Virus record (IMG/VR): IMGVR_UViG_3300029953_000073
Coordinates: 1-40,056 of that record
DNA from: a virus
Length of the DNA: 40,056 nt
Reading direction: 5' to 3' (one strand)
In this document: one piece after another, positions 31,802 to 38,906 of the stretch
How positions within the stretch are numbered: the stretch's first letter is position 1
Layout of the letters: each line of letters starts with the position of its first letter
The notes under the pieces: model-generated
The model's database searches: none
What the model was told of the DNA's origin: nothing
The model's input: only the letters and a program-made list of their open reading frames with translations
Translations under genes and position numbers: made by a program

Positions 31802-33756
31802 TCAAGTTTGATGTTTTTAATACAAAGATAGATTTTGATTTAACGAAACAGTTATTAGCTAATAAGAATGAAATTTTCCTTGTGGATCTTGAAGATGGTC
31901 CATTGGAAATATCTGGAAAGTTCTTAATGTTAAATGTTTGGTTTTGGAAAATTCTTGTTGATAGAAATGTCCGTCCTTCTAGAAAACATTGTTTATTAGA
32001 AAAAATAATCACTAAAGAAAATCAGACTGCTGTATTAACACATATTGAGAATACTATTCGTGAAAGAAATCCTAATTATATTAACGAGTATGTAAAAGAT
32101 AAATTAGGAAATGATCTTAAGTATTTAACACTAAATGATGATATTTGTATGTGTGATAATAATATTCATCGTATGGTGTCATGGCAACTTGGTTCTTACG
32201 AAATGTCTTGCTCTGCATTTGAAATATGTGATATGTTATTCGATCAAGAATATGATCAGCATAGAAAGTATGATATTAAGAAAGAAGAACGTCTTGGTAT
32301 TAAACATGTAGAGAAAAGAATAGCCAATCAAATAGATACTTTTATTAAAGAGATTAGTGATAACGACACTATTCTTTCTATTCCTCTTAAAGTTGGTTCT
32401 ATGAGTAAGAAACAGATTGGTCAGGTTTTTGTTGGTATTGGATATCGTACCGATGCTGACGATACTATTGTTATGCGTCCTATTACTGAAAATTACTTAG
32501 ATGGTTTAAACAGCACACACTCTTATTTAACAGAAAGTCTTGCTGGCAAGAAGACAATCTATTACAATAAGGATGCTATGCCGGATAGCCAATATAGTAA
32601 TCGCAGACAACAGATTCAGAGTTCTATTATCCAAAAGTTATATGCTGGTGATTGTGGAACAGATCGTTTTATCCAAGTATATATCCATGCTGGTATTGCT
32701 AGTAAAGGACAAATGGATGGTAAATTGATTTATGAAAATGGTGTTCTCACTATGATCAATAGAGAAAACGTCTCTAATTTTTATGGTAAATATGTTAACA
32801 TGCGTTCTCCATTTACATGTAATCACACCAATGGTACATGTGCGGTATGTCTTGGTGCATTGGCAGCACAATTCTTACCCTCTACAAATATTGGTTTAGA
32901 AGCTGCACAAAACTATATGAGTGATGCATCACAACTTGTGTTGAGTGCAAAACACTTTACGAATACCGATGCTGTTCTCTATGGTATTCCTCCGCAAATG
33001 AAAGAATATCTATTTATTAGACAAAATGATATTTATCTTAGAGAAGAATTTAATATCAAACCAGTTAAGGTTGGTATACCTTTTATTAATATGAAGAATA
33101 TAAATGATCTTAATAGTATTAAGAATGATAAGTTTATTCACGAACAACATTTTAGTAGTATTACAGAAATGCTCTTTATACGCGGAGATACTGGTGAACT
33201 TGTATCACAATATGCAACAATGCCAATGAACAATATTATCCCGTTCTTCTCATTAGAATTCTTGAAATACATTAAAGCTAATATCCATCGTTGTACTATT
33301 GACAATATGATTTGGATTCCTCTTGATGAGTTTAATGCAGCTGAATATCCGATTATGAGATATACCATTGAGAGTAGTAGTATGGTTAAATTTAATAACA
33401 GTTTGAGCAATTTTATGCTCAGTGGTGTTGCTTCATATACCTCTATTTCTGATGTCTTACGAGATTTTAGTGAACTTGTTTATAAACAAATTACAACCAA
33501 TTTTGCTCATATCGAAATCGTCCTCAAATCTTATCTTAAAACATCTAAAGATAATTATAGAATTCCAATTATTCGAGATCCGAATAATGTCATGTTCGAT
33601 AGTCTTGGTCGTAATATTCCAAGACGATCTATTGGTGCACAATTTGCATATGAAAAACAAATGGCATATCTTACAAATCCTAAGACTTATCTTGAAGACA
33701 AACCTCCTGGATTTTTCGATACATTCATGGGTCTTACAGTTGGTCTTAGTCTCTGA
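31798..33756 (+). CDS. RNA polymerase beta-prime, C-terminal half
   Basis: A 652-residue protein, start overlapping the beta stop (ATGA). Motifs in order: SQYSNRRQQIQSSIIQKL then YAGDCGTDRFIQ (bacterial GYLTRRLVDV...DCGT), a cysteine site FTCNHTNGTCAVCLGALA (bacterial second zinc site CDT..GVCA.CYG), and GLEAAQNYMSDASQLVLSAK, HFTNTDA (bacterial GEAIG..AAQSIGEPGTQLTMRTFH). It would complete the beta-prime chain begun at 15290-17133. The two beta-prime halves lie about 14.7 kb apart. The last 30 residues (DKPPGFFDTFMGLTVGLSL) form a hydrophobic end. Confidence 0.93.
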   Translation: MIKFDVFNTKIDFDLTKQLLANKNEIFLVDLEDGPLEISGKFLMLNVWFWKILVDRNVRPSRKHCLLEKIITKENQTAVLTHIENTIRERNPNYINEYVKDKLGNDLKYLTLNDDICMCDNNIHRMVSWQLGSYEMSCSAFEICDMLFDQEYDQHRKYDIKKEERLGIKHVEKRIANQIDTFIKEISDNDTILSIPLKVGSMSKKQIGQVFVGIGYRTDADDTIVMRPITENYLDGLNSTHSYLTESLAGKKTIYYNKDAMPDSQYSNRRQQIQSSIIQKLYAGDCGTDRFIQVYIHAGIASKGQMDGKLIYENGVLTMINRENVSNFYGKYVNMRSPFTCNHTNGTCAVCLGALAAQFLPSTNIGLEAAQNYMSDASQLVLSAKHFTNTDAVLYGIPPQMKEYLFIRQNDIYLREEFNIKPVKVGIPFINMKNINDLNSIKNDKFIHEQHFSSITEMLFIRGDTGELVSQYATMPMNNIIPFFSLEFLKYIKANIHRCTIDNMIWIPLDEFNAAEYPIMRYTIESSSMVKFNNSLSNFMLSGVASYTSISDVLRDFSELVYKQITTNFAHIEIVLKSYLKTSKDNYRIPIIRDPNNVMFDSLGRNIPRRSIGAQFAYEKQMAYLTNPKTYLEDKPPGFFDTFMGLTVGLSL

Positions 33757-33762
33757 TTATTG

Positions 33763-33794
33763 ACAAGGGATGGTCCAGACGGACCATCCCTTGT
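33763..33794 (+). terminator. Intrinsic terminator of the RNAP unit
   Basis: ACAAGGGATGGTCC pairs with its complement around AGAC; TTTATTTTTA follows, six bases after the stop of beta-prime. Confidence 0.88.
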
Positions 33795-33823
33795 TTTATT
33801 TTTATAGACTAAATTCTTCTCTT

Positions 33824-33832
33824 ATTATATGA
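33824..33832 (+). promoter_or_regulatory. Possible late-type promoter before the helicase
   Basis: CTTATTATATGACATAAT shares ATTATATGA with the late-type elements. With the TATATTAC copy 70 bases downstream, the helicase unit would have two promoters. Confidence 0.35.
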
Positions 33833-33880
33833 CATAATACATTACCATTAAGTGTCTTATGTTTTTTCATACACTTCAAA

Positions 33881-33904
33881 ATATCTGCACCTTTGTGCAG
33901 ATAT
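33881..33904 (+). promoter_or_regulatory. 10-bp inverted repeat abutting the helicase promoter
   Basis: ATATCTGCAC and GTGCAGATAT flank CTTT; its right arm runs into the TATATTAC core. It is the strongest of three such repeats and could be an operator or a transcript hairpin. Confidence 0.55.
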
Positions 33905-33911
33905 ATATTAC
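33901..33911 (+). promoter_or_regulatory. Putative early phage promoter (TATATTAC), copy 4
   Basis: ATATATATTAC ends 24 bases before the helicase ATG at 33936. Its position rules out the longer frame that begins at 33852. Confidence 0.7.
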
Positions 33912-33935
33912 CATTATGCTGTCGAGGAATTGTCT

Positions 33936-35417
33936 ATGAAAGTCATAGTACACACATCTCCATATTCTTTTAAAGTTAAGTTAAATCAAAATGGTATGAT
34001 TAAAGATACATTAGTTCCTATAGGACCGTTCTTAGGTCAGCTCATTGATAAATCGTGGGATCATATGTCGAGAAGATATGTTACAACACAGAAGTATTTC
34101 TACTACAATAAAAGAGATGAATATTTATACATTCCTAAGTTTTTATATACTAAGTTTTATGAATATGTAAAAACATATGGTGGTGTTATTCATGAAATAC
34201 AAAGAGTTATTCAAAAAGGTAAAAGTATAGATCTCTCTATGAAACCAGGTTATCAAGATAAAAGTGAAAAACAAACAGAAGCAATTAATACAATTATTAA
34301 TATATTTAAAGATAATGCAATTAGGGGATTGAGTTTACAGACTGGTGGTGGTAAAACTGTTAGTTTTATTCGTATTTGTACATTACTTAAAAAGAGAGCT
34401 ATTTTGTGTACAAATGGTCTTGTTGATCAGTGGATAGAAGAAGTTTTACTTTGGACTGGATGTGACAAAGAAGACATTTATGTTATTAAAGGATATGCTT
34501 CTATTGTAAAACTTTTAAAAGAGATTGATAAAACTATCTTTCCTAAAATCATTATTGCTTCAACACCGACATTACAAGAATATGCAACAGATAATAGTGA
34601 AGCATATAAGGAATTACCACCATTTGAAGATTTCTTTGATATTTGTAAAATAGGTGTTCGTGGTATCGATGAAGCACATGAAAGATTTAAAGCAAATCTT
34701 ATAATCGATATGATGTCTAATACAGAAATTCTTATTCCTATTAGTGCTACATTAGGTAGATCAAAAGAGTTTGAAAAGAAAATCTTTAATTTACATTATC
34801 CACAAAAACAAAGATATGGTGAAGGTGATTTCGATAGGTATATCAATGTTTATAGCTACAGTTATGATATTGGTTATTTACCATCAAGAGCATATCAGTC
34901 TCCGAAAGGATATTCTGGTGCTAAGTATGAGGCATATCTATTAAAGAATAAACTAAAGATAGAATCTGTTTATGATACAGTACTTAAACCTATTATCAGA
35001 ATTCACTATCTTAATAAAAGAGATGACGGACATAAACTATTAATGTTATGTACTACAATTAATATGTGCGAATATCTTGTTACTAAATTAAGAAGAGATA
35101 CAAATTGTGTTGTCAATCTTTATATTAGTGGAACTCCTAATGAAGTTTTGAAAGAATCTGATATTATCGTTAGTACACCAGGATCAGCTGGTACAGGAAC
35201 TGATATTAAAAATCTATTAGCAACTATTCAGACTGTTAGTACAAAAGCCGAAATTATTAATGTTCAGACTTTAGGCAGAACTAGAAAATTACCAGATAGA
35301 GATCCAGAATATATTACAGTTCATAATAGAGGCATTCGTAGTCATGTTGAACATAATAAAACACGAGAAATTTTATATAGAGAAAGAGGTAAATCCTATG
35401 AATCTATTAAGTTATGA
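33936..35417 (+). CDS. SF2 DNA/RNA helicase, UvsW-like
   Basis: A 493-residue protein; the start at 33936 has GAGG ahead and lies after the promoter. Motifs: Q-like region KSEKQTEAIN, Walker A LQTGGGKT (135-141), motif Ia CTNGLVDQW, DEAH box GIDEAHERF (245-248), motif III PISATLG (269-273), motif V VSTPGSAGTGTDIK and motif VI QTLGRTRKLPDRD. This is a full SF2 helicase core of the class that includes T4 UvsW and bacterial RadD-like proteins, which act on branched DNA at replication and recombination. It is coupled by ATGA to a ligase-like gene. Family certain, substrate inferred. Confidence 0.88.
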   Translation: MKVIVHTSPYSFKVKLNQNGMIKDTLVPIGPFLGQLIDKSWDHMSRRYVTTQKYFYYNKRDEYLYIPKFLYTKFYEYVKTYGGVIHEIQRVIQKGKSIDLSMKPGYQDKSEKQTEAINTIINIFKDNAIRGLSLQTGGGKTVSFIRICTLLKKRAILCTNGLVDQWIEEVLLWTGCDKEDIYVIKGYASIVKLLKEIDKTIFPKIIIASTPTLQEYATDNSEAYKELPPFEDFFDICKIGVRGIDEAHERFKANLIIDMMSNTEILIPISATLGRSKEFEKKIFNLHYPQKQRYGEGDFDRYINVYSYSYDIGYLPSRAYQSPKGYSGAKYEAYLLKNKLKIESVYDTVLKPIIRIHYLNKRDDGHKLLMLCTTINMCEYLVTKLRRDTNCVVNLYISGTPNEVLKESDIIVSTPGSAGTGTDIKNLLATIQTVSTKAEIINVQTLGRTRKLPDRDPEYITVHNRGIRSHVEHNKTREILYRERGKSYESIKL

Positions 35418-36265
35418 AAACTAAAACGATCACAGATGTTTGTCAATTAGTGGATTTTAATTATGATTTAGATCATTTTGGAAATCTTATTGGTGAGGCT
35501 CAGTTTATGAGCCTCATTAATAATAAAAATTATATCATAGATATTTCAAAAGATAAATTTAAGTCAATGGGGTATCGATATGTTTATACACTCGGTGTTA
35601 CTCCTGGAAAACCAAGAATAACACATATTAAGAAAATAGATACTAATATTCCAGACATATATATTCACAAGTATGATCTTTATAAATTCGGTCCGCCATT
35701 TGAACCTCCTTATATTAATAAAGAAATAGAGTGTTGTATGTATTGTAGTACAAGAATACATAAAGCATTATTGAGATGTACGAATCAAAAATGTAACGGT
35801 ATTCTTATTAAAAGGTTAAAGAGAGCTATTTTAGATTTTGGATTAGAAAAGTATATCGACATAAATGGAACTACAATCGATAATCTTATACTTGATCAAG
35901 ATATTAAACACCTTGGTCATATACTATCAATAGACGATATTTGTATAGAGTTATTAGGAATAGAAAAAAATAAAATAGATGATTTTTGTGCTACCATACT
36001 AGTTATACAGATGGATCAATATTACATCTATAATGTTCTTGTTTCTCTTTACATAGAAGGTCTTACACCAAAGATTATTAAGAAAATAATAGATACTTAT
36101 GAATCTTCTTCAGATGAGTTTTCTCAATATCTTCCGACTATCTTAACACAACCTGAGAATCTTGCTGAATGTGTAGATAGTGTTTATACAATTAACAAAA
36201 TAGTAAATAGTAGTCAATATCGAATAGAAGAACTTGATACATTATTTAATTCGAAGAATAACTAG
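35414..36265 (+). CDS. Protein resembling the C-terminal (zinc finger, helix-hairpin-helix) part of NAD-dependent DNA ligase
   Basis: A 283-residue protein. Residues 1-95 are beta-rich and end PPFEPPYINKEIEC, like the exit of a ligase OB domain. Then comes a four-cysteine zinc finger CMYCSTRIHKALLRCTNQKC followed by IKRLKRAILDFGLEKYIDIN, the same order as CP.CG...LRC.N..C...L...I.HFVSR.AM.I in LigA. Helical segments with KIDDFCATILV, PKIIKKIID resemble helix-hairpin-helix units. The adenylation domain (KXDG) is absent, so if this is a ligase piece the catalytic part is a separate gene, as known for phage T5. An alternative is a zinc-finger repair factor. It is coupled to the helicase by ATGA. 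Confidence 0.5.
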   Translation: MKTKTITDVCQLVDFNYDLDHFGNLIGEAQFMSLINNKNYIIDISKDKFKSMGYRYVYTLGVTPGKPRITHIKKIDTNIPDIYIHKYDLYKFGPPFEPPYINKEIECCMYCSTRIHKALLRCTNQKCNGILIKRLKRAILDFGLEKYIDINGTTIDNLILDQDIKHLGHILSIDDICIELLGIEKNKIDDFCATILVIQMDQYYIYNVLVSLYIEGLTPKIIKKIIDTYESSSDEFSQYLPTILTQPENLAECVDSVYTINKIVNSSQYRIEELDTLFNSKNN

Positions 36266-36295
36266 CAGTAGGAGGCTTTTAGCCTCCTACTGCTA
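36263..36295 (+). terminator. Hairpin terminator of the helicase unit
   Basis: TAGCAGTAGGAGGCT pairs perfectly with its complement around TTT; TATTTCATAG follows. It begins within the stop region of 35414-36265. Confidence 0.8.
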
Positions 36296-36334
36296 TATTT
36301 CATAGTATTCTTTTTTAGTTAAATATTATATTTT

Positions 36335-36355
36335 ATCTATTATATGATTAACTCT
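36335..36355 (+). promoter_or_regulatory. Putative late promoter, 21-bp copy 2
   Basis: CTATTATATGATTAACTC and its flanks match 13341-13361 exactly but on the opposite strand. It lies 61 bases before the fibre gene at 36417. Confidence 0.6.
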
Positions 36356-36416
36356 CGTCCTTAGGACACTAGGTCATGATCGAAAAATATAACCATCCTA
36401 TGAGGAGGCTTATGCG

Positions 36417-36839
36417 ATGGTAGAATCCACCTCAATTGGTATACCGCGCATCATCTCCGAATTATCTAAGGTGTTGCAAAGTACATCCAATCCTATTTTA
36501 CAAGATGCGATTGTTATTGAATCAGATACGGGTATTTTAACATTAGGTAATGGACAACTTTATAAAGATATTCCAAGTTCAAGAAAATATGTTCCTCTTT
36601 CATACTTAGAATCATTTCTAAATTCTAATACTCGTTATGATATTGATATACCTTCAGATACTTGGATCATTACACATAATAAAGGGACTATTTCATTCTC
36701 TATTCAGATTTATACATATGACGATGATGAAAATGCTATTCTAACATTGGCATCTCCGACTCCGGTTGATCTTGATACTTTTGAAATAAAATTCAATAGT
36801 CAATTGACTGGTTATGTCATTGTCCAATTCGTAGTTTAA
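36417..36839 (+). CDS. Short fibre protein
   Basis: A 140-residue protein after AGGAGG; an ATG five bases earlier is in another frame and stops at once. Residues 8-55 (GIPRIISELSKVLQSTSNPI, IVIESDTGILTLGNG) correspond to the attachment module of the fibres at 3611 and 4818. The C-terminal half (IPSDTWIITHNKGTISFSIQ, TGYVIVQFVV) contains the W-x-x-x-HN beta module also found in the fibres at 36918 and 38900. Probably a short fibre or an adaptor on which longer fibres mount. Confidence 0.65.
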   Translation: MVESTSIGIPRIISELSKVLQSTSNPILQDAIVIESDTGILTLGNGQLYKDIPSSRKYVPLSYLESFLNSNTRYDIDIPSDTWIITHNKGTISFSIQIYTYDDDENAILTLASPTPVDLDTFEIKFNSQLTGYVIVQFVV

Positions 36840-36872
36840 TTTTTTTTCTTAATTTTTTTGTATTTTTTAAAA

Positions 36873-36889
36873 AGTTACACCATGTAACT
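36873..36889 (+). promoter_or_regulatory. Leader hairpin before the GC-rich fibre gene
   Basis: AGTTAC and GTAACT flank ACCAT, with long T-runs just upstream and the AAAGGG ribosome site downstream. Because the T-runs precede the hairpin it is not a forward terminator; like the hairpin at 13512 it fronts a gene with GC-rich codons and could stabilise the mRNA. Confidence 0.35.
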
Positions 36890-36917
36890 AAGAAAACCAC
36901 AGAAAGGGTTTTTTAAA

Positions 36918-38441
36918 ATGACTTATGCTCAGCGTATTGGCCAAGATCTGGCCTTTGTTGGTTCGGGTGTTTTCCAGAATTTCGGCATCGAGCAGCTGGC
37001 TGTCGATCCCTCACCGATCACCAAGGTGAGTGTGTGGTATAATACCACATCGAACACCCTGAACTTCTCTTCGATCAATACTTCCGGCGCCTTCGTCATC
37101 AATCAGGTCAGCGACGTCGCCTCGGCGGTTTCGGCTCTGTCGGCCGAGACTGCGGCCCGTGAAGCCGATGTCGCCACCCTGACGGCCAAGCTTAATCAGG
37201 CCATCAACGGTCTGTCCTGGAAGTATGCCGTCGAGGTTATGCTGGATGGTACTGACACCGCCGTGGCACTGACTGGTCTTTATACCATTCAGGGCTATGC
37301 CATCCAGGAAGGCGATCGCATCGCCGTCAATGTCGATACTCCGGCCGGTTGGCAGGGTAACGGTATCTATATCGCTACAGCGGCCGGCGCCTGGTCACGC
37401 TCTACTGACATGAACGAAACCACTCCGCTGGACGAGTTCACCGACGCGACATTCTACGTCGAAAATGGCACATACGGCGGCAAGCCGTACACACAGGTCA
37501 ACCAGGTCAATGTCGTCGGTACCGACGCTGTCGCGTTCACGCAGTCGAATGGTGCCAATAGCCTGGACCAGGGCTATGGTATCGTGATCGTCGGCAACAC
37601 CATCGCCGTGGTTGGTGACAACTCCACCATCATCGTCGATTCGACTGGCGTTCATGTTGCCCAGGCTTATACCGATGGCATCAACTCCACCATCTCTAGT
37701 GCTGTCTCGAACGAGCAGACACAGCGCACTCTGGCTATCCAGGGATTGCAGACCCAGATCAACACGGCCGACGGCAACATCTCCGCATTGCTGACCAGTG
37801 TCGGCGACAGTTCAACTTTGCAGACAACTGCGAAGAATCTGTCGGGCGCCATCAATGAAGTGTTGGGCAACATCAATTCGTTGTCGAGCACTGTTACCGG
37901 CAATATCCAGACTGCGATCAACGGCATCGAAACTCAGATCGGCACCGTCGCCAGTCTGACAACGACGGCGAATAACTTGGTCGGCGCCATCAACGAAGTC
38001 AAGGCCAGTGTTGCGACACTGTCGACTTCTGTTTCTGGAGATCTTCAGACGGCTATCGATAACGTGCAGTCTGGTCTGACTCAGGAAATCCAGGACCGGG
38101 GAACAGCGATCACCAACCTGTCCAACACTCTGGCTCAGGATATCGCTGCTGAAGCGGCCGCTCGTGATGCCGACATCAACGGCCTGGTCAGCGCCATCAA
38201 CTCACAGCGTTATAACTACGCTTCGACGGTTGCGGCCTCGTCCTACACCGTCAACCACAATTTGAACACTGGCAATATCCAGGTGACCATCCGTGGCGAC
38301 ATGGGCAATGGCGTGTTCGACAACATCCTGCTTCCCTGGCATGTTGTTGATGCCAACAACATCTACATCGGCGACATCGGCTCTGCGATGAATGTCATCG
38401 TGTCGATCACTGCCAATGATCCGATCACGGTCACTCCGTAA
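36918..38441 (+). CDS. Long tail fibre with GC-rich codons
   Basis: A 507-residue protein. The N-terminus MTYAQRIGQDLAFVGSGVFQ resembles that of the next fibre (QRIGSD). Residues 95-210 hold a module common in phage fibres (YTIQGYAIQEGDRIAV, GNGIYIATAAGAWSRSTDMN, FYVENGTYGGKPYTQV). The shaft (about 240-430) is a coiled-coil-like run with LQTQINTADGNISALLTSVG and repeated GAINEV units. The C-terminus carries the VNHNLNTGNIQVTIRG beta module. Codons are host-like and GC-rich, unlike the flanking fibre genes, implying a major fibre made in many copies or recent import. No chaperone domain. Confidence 0.8.
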   Translation: MTYAQRIGQDLAFVGSGVFQNFGIEQLAVDPSPITKVSVWYNTTSNTLNFSSINTSGAFVINQVSDVASAVSALSAETAAREADVATLTAKLNQAINGLSWKYAVEVMLDGTDTAVALTGLYTIQGYAIQEGDRIAVNVDTPAGWQGNGIYIATAAGAWSRSTDMNETTPLDEFTDATFYVENGTYGGKPYTQVNQVNVVGTDAVAFTQSNGANSLDQGYGIVIVGNTIAVVGDNSTIIVDSTGVHVAQAYTDGINSTISSAVSNEQTQRTLAIQGLQTQINTADGNISALLTSVGDSSTLQTTAKNLSGAINEVLGNINSLSSTVTGNIQTAINGIETQIGTVASLTTTANNLVGAINEVKASVATLSTSVSGDLQTAIDNVQSGLTQEIQDRGTAITNLSNTLAQDIAAEAAARDADINGLVSAINSQRYNYASTVAASSYTVNHNLNTGNIQVTIRGDMGNGVFDNILLPWHVVDANNIYIGDIGSAMNVIVSITANDPITVTP

Positions 38442-38455
38442 TCTGGGCGTATGAG

Positions 38456-38488
38456 ATATGCCCTTCCCCTTATAGAGGAAGGGCATAT
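38456..38488 (+). terminator. Intrinsic terminator after the GC-rich fibre
   Basis: ATATGCCCTTCC pairs with its complement around CCTTATAGA; TCTTTTTAC follows. Confidence 0.85.
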
Positions 38489-38508
38489 TCTTTTTACGGA
38501 AAAATAAA

Positions 38509-38706
38509 ATGATTAATTTAACAGATAAAAAGAATAATAAAATAAATAGAATTCTTGATAATTTGGATAAAGAAATGACAAATATAATGAATGAATTTTC
38601 TAGCAAAACTACATTTATGCCAAACAATAAAGAATCGATAGAATTAAGAAGTAAAATAGAAGATATTAAGAAAAAATATGAAAGTTTAAGAGATATGCTA
38701 ACATGA
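38509..38706 (+). CDS. Small coiled-coil protein in the fibre cluster
   Basis: A 65-residue, charged, almost wholly helical protein (NRILDNLDKEMTNIMNEF, ELRSKIEDIKKKYESLRDML) with heptad-like spacing. The ribosome site is weak (ACGGAAAA). Its stop overlaps the next start (ATGA). It may be a small fibre chaperone or collar protein; nothing proves this. Confidence 0.5.
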   Translation: MINLTDKKNNKINRILDNLDKEMTNIMNEFSSKTTFMPNNKESIELRSKIEDIKKKYESLRDMLT

Positions 38707-38906
38707 TCAATAACATGCATGTATGTGGATGGATAGATTATATTCTTAAGTTACAAAGAACATTTAGAAAAAAGGGTATTTGTGATAATCACGATTTAAA
38801 TAGATTTATAGATAATCAAATAAAATTATTAAATTATATTCCAGATGCATTAGATCATAAAGTATCTTTTACAGGTTTTCCAAGAAAGGACAATTCCGAT
38901 GAGTAA
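38703..38906 (+). CDS. Small unknown protein coupled to the next fibre
   Basis: A 67-residue basic protein (YILKLQRTFRKKGICDNHDL, KVSFTGFPRKDNSDE) with helical character. It overlaps both neighbours: ATGA at its start and GATGAGTAA at its end, where the fibre ATG at 38900 lies inside its last codons. The chain of overlaps implies that the three proteins are made together. Function not recognised. Confidence 0.45.
   Translation: MINNMHVCGWIDYILKLQRTFRKKGICDNHDLNRFIDNQIKLLNYIPDALDHKVSFTGFPRKDNSDE

Noticed and set aside
33852-33935. Longer start for the helicase
   Set aside because: The extra residues are encoded by the inverted repeat and the promoter; ATG 33936 has a ribosome site and a natural N-terminus.
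36838-36870. T-rich run as terminator of the short fibre gene
   Set aside because: No hairpin precedes the T-runs; the hairpin at 36873 comes after them.
37395-38720. Long minus-strand ORFs across the GC-rich fibre gene
   Set aside because: Shadows of the fibre reading frame; the one ending at 38202 crosses the terminator at 38456.
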